Source: Sepiola atlantica (lineage: Eukaryota > Mollusca > Cephalopoda > Sepiida > Sepiolidae). From it: a stretch of 64,000 nucleotides of DNA. Every line of letters starts with the position of its first letter. Position 1 is the first letter of the stretch. Shown one piece after another: positions 58,201 to 64,000 of this stretch. The position numbers and the translations under genes are program-made. Under the pieces are notes generated by a model. It searched no databases and was not told where the DNA came from. It saw nothing but the letters and a program-made list of their open reading frames with translations. Where the stretch lies: assembly GCA_963556195.1 (NCBI GenBank), contig OY744546.1, forward strand, positions 67,254,303 to 67,318,302. Reading direction: 5' to 3'.

Positions 58201-61200
58201 TTATCGGTGATATTTTTATCAAATAAACTGTTAGAATATATGTTTTATTAGCGTTCACTTCTGACCCACACTTATCGGTGATATTTTTATCAAATAAACT
58301 GTTGGAATATATTTTGTATAAGCGTTCACTTCTGACCCACAATTATCGGTGATATTTTTATCAAATAAACTGTTGGAATATATTTTGTATTAGCGTTCAC
58401 TTCTGACCCACAATTATCGGTGATATTTTTATCAAATAAACTGTTGGAATATATTTTGTATTAGCGTTCACTTCTGACCCACAATTATCTGTGATATTTT
58501 TATCAAATAAACTGTTGGAATATATTTTGTATTAGCGTTCACTTCTGACCCACAATTATCGGTGATATTTTTATCAAATAAACTGTTGGAATATATTTTG
58601 TATTAGCGTTCACTTCTGATCCACAATTATCGGTGATATTTTTATCAAATAAACTGTTGGAATATATTTTGTATTAGCGTTCACTTCTGACCCACAATTA
58701 TCGGTGATATTTTTATTTAATAAACTGTTGGAATATATTTTGTATTAGCGTTCACTTCTGACCCACAAATATCGGTGATATTTTTATCAAATAAACTGTT
58801 GGAATATATTTTGTATTAGCGTTCACTTCTGACCCACACTTATCGGTGATATTTTTATCAAATAAACTGTTGGAATATATTTTGTATTAGCGTTCACTTC
58901 TGACCCACAATTATCGGTGATATTTTTATCAAACAAACTGTTGGAATATATTTTGTATTAGCGTTCACTTCTGACCCACACTTATCGGTGATATTTTTAT
59001 CAAATAAACTGTTAGAATATATGTTTTATTAGCGTTCACTTCTGACCCACACTTATCGGTGATATTTTTATCAAATAAACTGTTGGAATATATTTTGTAT
59101 AAGCGTTCACTTCTGACCCACAATTATCGGTGATATTTTTATCAAATAAACTGTTGGAATATATTTTGTATTAGCGTTCACTTCTGACCCACAATTATCG
59201 GTGATATTTTTATCAAATAAACTGTTGGAATATATTTTGTATTAGCGTTCACTTCTGACCCACAATTATCTGTGATATTTTTATCAAATAAACTGTTGGA
59301 ATATATTTTGTATTAGCGTTCACTTCTGACCCACAATTATCGGTGATATTTTTATCAAATAAACTGTTGGAATATATTTTGTATTAGCGTTCACTTCTGA
59401 TCCACAATTATCGGTGATATTTTTATCAAATAAACTGTTGGAATATATTTTGTATTAGCGTTCACTTCTGACCCACAATTATCGGTGATATTTTTATTTA
59501 ATAAACTGTTGGAATATATTTTGTATTAGCGTTCACTTCTGACCCACAATTATCGGTGATATTTTTATCAAATAAACTGTTGGAATATATTTTGTATTAG
59601 CGTTCACTTCTGACCCACAAATATCGGTGATATTTTTATCAAATAAACTGTTGGAATATATTTTGTATTAGCGTTCACTTCTGACCCACACTTATCGGTG
59701 ATATTTTTATCAAATAAACTGTTGGAATATATTTTGTATTAGCGTTCACTTCTGACCCACAATTATCGGTGATATTTTTATCAAATAAACTGTTGGAATA
59801 TATTTTGTATTAGCGTTCACTTCTGATCCACAATTATCTGTGATATTTTTATCAAATAAACTGTTGGAATATATTTTGTATTAGCGTTCACTTCTGATCC
59901 ACAATTATCGGTGATATTTTTATCAAAAAAACTGTTGGAATATATTTTGTATTAGCGTTCACTTCTGATCCACAATTATCGGTGATATTTTTATCAAATA
60001 AACTGTTGGAATATATTTTGTATTAGCGTTCACTTCTGACCCACAATTATCGGTGATATTTTTATCAAATAAACTGTTGGAATATATTTTGTATTAGCGT
60101 TCACTTCTGACCCACAATTATCTGTGATATTTTTATCAAATAAACTGTTGGAATATATTTTGTATTAGCGTTCACTTCTGACCCACAATTATCGGTGATA
60201 TTTTTATCAAATAAACTGTTGGAATATATTTTGTATTAGCGTTCACTTCTGATCCACAATTATCGGTGATATTTTTATCAAATAAACTGTTGGAATATAT
60301 TTTGTATTAGCGTTCACTTCTGACCCACAATTATCGGTGATATTTTTATTTAATAAACTGTTGGAATATATTTTGTATTAGCGTTCACTTCTGACCCACA
60401 ATTATCGGTGATATTTTTATCAAATAAACTGTTGGAATATATTTTGTATTAGCGTTCACTTCTGACCCACAAATATCGGTGATATTTTTATCAAATAAAC
60501 TGTTGGAATATATTTTGTATTAGCGTTCACTTCTGACCCACACTTATCGGTGATATTTTTATCAAATAAACTGTTGGAATATATTTTGTATTAGCGTTCA
60601 CTTCTGACCCACAATTATCGGTGATATTTTTATCAAATAAACTGTTGGAATATATTTTGTATTAGCGTTCACTTCTGATCCACAATTATCGGTGATATTT
60701 TTATCAAATAAACTGATGGAATATATTTTGTATAAGCGTTCACTTCTGACCCACAATTATCGGTGATATTTTTATCAAACAAACTGTTGGAATATATTTT
60801 GTATTAGCGTTCACTTCTGACCCACAATTATCGGTGATATTTTTATCAAATAAACTGTTGGAATATATTTTGTATTAGCGTTCACTTCTGACCCACAATT
60901 ATCTGTGATATTTTTATCAAATAAACTGTTGGAATATATTTTGTATTAGCGTTCACTTCTGACCCACAATTATCGGTGATATTTTTATCAAATAAACTGT
61001 TGGAATATATTTTGTATTAGCGTTCACTTCTGATCCACAATTATCGGTGATATTTTTATCAAATAAACTGTTGGAATATATTTTGTATTAGCGTTCACTT
61101 CTGACCCACAATTATCGGTGATATTTTTATTTAATAAACTGTTGGAATATATTTTGTATTAGCGTTCACTTCTGACCCACAATTATCGGTGATATTTTTA

Positions 61201-64000
61201 TCAAATAAACTGTTGGAATATATTTTGTATTAGCGTTCACTTCTGACCCACAAATATCGGTGATATTTTTATCAAACAAACTGTTGGAATATATTTTGTA
61301 TTAGCGTTCACTTCTGACCCACACTTATCGGTGATATTTTTATCAAATAAACTGTTGGAATATATTTTGTATTAGCGTTCACTTCTGACCCACAATTATC
61401 GGTGATATTTTTATCAAATAAACTGTTGGAATATATTTTGTATTAGCGTTCACTTCTGATCCACAATTATCGGTGATATTTTTATCAAATAAACTGTTGG
61501 AATATATTTTGTATTAGCGTTCACTTCTGATCCACAATTATCGGTGATATTTTTATCAAAAAAACTGTTGGAATATATTTTGTATTAGCGTTCACTTCTG
61601 ATCCACAATTATCGGTGATATTTTTATCAAATAAACTGTTGGAATATATTTTGTATTAGCGTTCACTTCTGACCCACAATTATCGGTGATATTTTTATCA
61701 AATAAACTGTTGGAATATATTTTGTATTAGCGTTCTCTTCTGACCCACAATTATCGGTGATATTTTTATCAAATAAACTGTTGGAATATATTTTGTATTA
61801 GCGTTCACTTCTGATCCACAATTATCGGTGATATTTTTATCAAATAAACTGTTGGAATATATTTTGTATTAGCGTTCACTTCTGACCCACAATTATCGGT
61901 GATATTTTTATCAAACAAACTGTTGGAATATATTTTGTATTAGCGTTCACTTCTGACCCACACTTATCGGTGATATTTTTATCAAATAAACTGTTAGAAT
62001 ATATTTTGTATTAGCGTTCACTTCTGACCCACACTTTTCGGTGATATTTTTATCAAATAAACTGTTGGAATATATTTTGTATTAGCGTTCACTTATGACC
62101 CACAATTATCGGTGATATTTTTATTAAATAAACTGTTGGAATATATTTTGTATTAGCGTTCACTTCTGACCCAAAAATATCGGTGATATTTTTATCAAAT
62201 AAACTGTTGGAATATATTTTGTATTAGCGTTCACTTCTGACCCACACTTATCGGTGATATTTTTATCAAATAAACTGTTGGAATATATGTTGTATTAGCG
62301 TTCACTTCTGACCCACACTTCTCGGTGATATTTTTATCAAATACACTGTTGGAATATATTTTGTATTAGCGTTCACTTCTGACCCGCAATTATCGGTGAG
62401 ATTTTTATCAAATAAACTGTTGGAATATATTTTGTATTAGCGTTCACTTCTGACCCACAATTATCGGTGATATTGTTATCAAATAAACTGTTGGAATATA
62501 TTTTGTATTAGCGTTCACTTCTGACCCACAATTATCGGTGATATTTTTATCAAATAAACTGTTAGAATATATGTTTTATTAGCGTTCACTTCTGACCCAC
62601 ACTTATCGGTGATATTTTTATCAAATAAACTGTTGGAATATATTTTGTATAAGCGTTCACTTCTGACCCACAATTATCGGTGATATTTTTATCAAATAAA
62701 CTGTTGGAATATATTTTGTATTAGCGTTCACTTCTGACCCACAATTATCGGTGATATTTTTATCAAATAAACTGTTGGAATATATTTTGTATTAGCGTTC
62801 ACTTCTGACCCACAATTATCTGTGATATTTTTATCAAATAAACTGTTGGAATATATTTTGTATTAGCGTTCACTTCTGACCCACAATTATCGGTGATATT
62901 TTTATCAAATAAACTGTTGGAATATATTTTGTATTAGCGTTCACTTCTGATCCACAATTATCGGTGATATTTTTATCAAATAAACTGTTGGAATATATTT
63001 TGTATTAGCGTTCACTTCTGACCCACAATTATCGGTGATATTTTTATTTAATAAACTGTTGGAATATATTTTGTATTAGCGTTCACTTCTGACCCACAAT
63101 TATCGGTGATATTTTTATCAAATAAACTGTTGGAATATATTTTGTATTAGCGTTCACTTCTGACCCACAAATATCGGTGATATTTTTATCAAATAAACTG
63201 TTGGAATATATTTTGTATTAGCGTTCACTTCTGACCCACACTTATCGGTGATATTTTTATCAAATAAACTGTTGGAATATATTTTGTATTAGCGTTCACT
63301 TCTGACCCACAATTATCGGTGATATTTTTATCAAATAAACTGTTGGAATATATTTTGTATTAGCGTTCACTTCTGATCCACAATTATCGGTGATATTTTT
63401 ATCAAATAAACTGTTGGAATATATTTTGTATTAGCGTTCACTTCTGATCCACAATTATCGGTGATATTTTTATCAAAAAAACTGTTGGAATATATTTTGT
63501 ATTAGCGTTCACTTCTGATCCACAATTATCGGTGATATTTTTATCAAATAAACTGTTGGAATATATTTTGTATTAGCGTTCACTTCTGACCCACAATTAT
63601 CGGTGATATTTTTATCAAATAAACTGTTGGAATATATTTTGTATTAGCGTTCACTTCTGACCCACAATTATCTGTGATATTTTTATCAAATAAACTGTTG
63701 GAATATATTTTGTATTAGCGTTCACTTCTGACCCACAATTATCGGTGATATTTTTATCAAATAAACTGTTGGAATATATTTTGTATTAGCGTTCACTTCT
63801 GATCCACAATTATCGGTGATATTTTTATCAAATAAACTGTTGGAATATATTTTGTATTAGCGTTCACTTCTGACCCACAATTATCGGTGATATTTTTATC
63901 AAACAAACTGTTGGAATATATTTTGTATTAGCGTTCACTTCTGACCCACAATTATCGGTGATATTTTTATCAAACAAACTGTTGGAATATATTTTGTATT
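43286..64000. repeat. 71-bp satellite DNA array, about 292 monomers, continuing past the window
   Basis: The monomer reads ATTATCGGTGATATTTTTAT, CAAATAAACTGTTGGAATAT, ATTTTGTATTAGCGTTCACT, TCTGACCCACA: 71 bp, about 30% GC, with two CpGs. Monomers are mostly over 90% identical. Each holds a perfect TGATA-TTTT-TATCA dyad and an AATAAA word. Diagnostic variants (AGCATATACTTCTGATCCACAT, GTTGCAATAT, GTTCGAAATAT with an extra base, ATGTTTTATT, TTTATTTAATAAACTG, ATCAAAAAAACTG, GAATGAGC) recur at multiples of 71 bp, showing nested segmental duplication. No frame is open for long, since 71 is not a multiple of three. There are no spacers, so it is not a CRISPR array. A centromeric, pericentromeric or other heterochromatic satellite is likely, but location is unknown. 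Confidence 0.98.

Noticed and set aside
43286..64000. CRISPR-like regular repeats
   Set aside because: All tandem arrays here (22, 33, 43, 45, 71 and 82 bp) have no variable spacers and lie in animal-type DNA.

Overview
This is a non-coding, repeat-dominated stretch of an animal nuclear genome. The A+T content is high, long (TA)n tracts are frequent, and the transposons are metazoan types: a Tc1-like element with TA target duplications, non-LTR retrotransposon tails, tRNA-like SINEs and hammerhead-ribozyme elements. A lophotrochozoan, most likely a mollusc and possibly a cephalopod, would fit. That is inference from the repeat style; no host gene is present to confirm it. I could support no intact host protein-coding gene, no rRNA and no functional tRNA. 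Most long open frames are artefacts of in-register tandem repeats.

Layout. 0-5.6 kb: an (AAT)n tract, a polypyrimidine degenerate repeat and an old direct duplication. 6.9-8.5 kb: a decayed non-LTR retrotransposon. 9.6-13.1 kb: a 175-bp foldback element, a 43-bp tandem array (about 23 copies) and a 33-bp array (about 45 copies). 13.1-18.5 kb: mostly featureless AT-rich DNA, plus an inverted-repeat element between (TA)n tracts at 17.6 kb. 18.5-20.2 kb: a 22-bp array (about 76 copies). 21.4-25.7 kb: SINE-like fragments, two retrotransposon tails, a large inverted repeat and an 82-bp array broken by one of those tails. 26.8-27.8 kb: a 45-bp array. 28.1-29.7 kb: a SINE-like element whose 5' end resembles U2 snRNA, then a two-orientation cluster of about 300-bp units.

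31.3-42.3 kb is the most interesting part. It holds two identical type I hammerhead ribozymes in opposite orientation in the arms of a 109-bp inverted repeat. Next is a retrozyme-like unit with two direct-repeat hammerheads whose predicted cleavage sites lie 343 nt apart and enclose a tRNA-like segment. Then come a Tc1 element with two inactivating lesions, a second U2-headed copy, a 325-bp tandem triplication, a further hammerhead candidate, and a 154-bp-arm inverted repeat between (TA)n tracts.

43.29 kb to the window end: one 71-bp satellite, about 292 monomers here and continuing beyond the edge, with nested segmental duplications of 11, 23, 43, 50 and 67 monomers.

No genes act together here. 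The unifying theme is RNA-based and tandem-repeat amplification: self-cleaving ribozyme elements beside (TA)n tracts, SINEs with snRNA- or tRNA-like heads, and satellites growing by unequal exchange.
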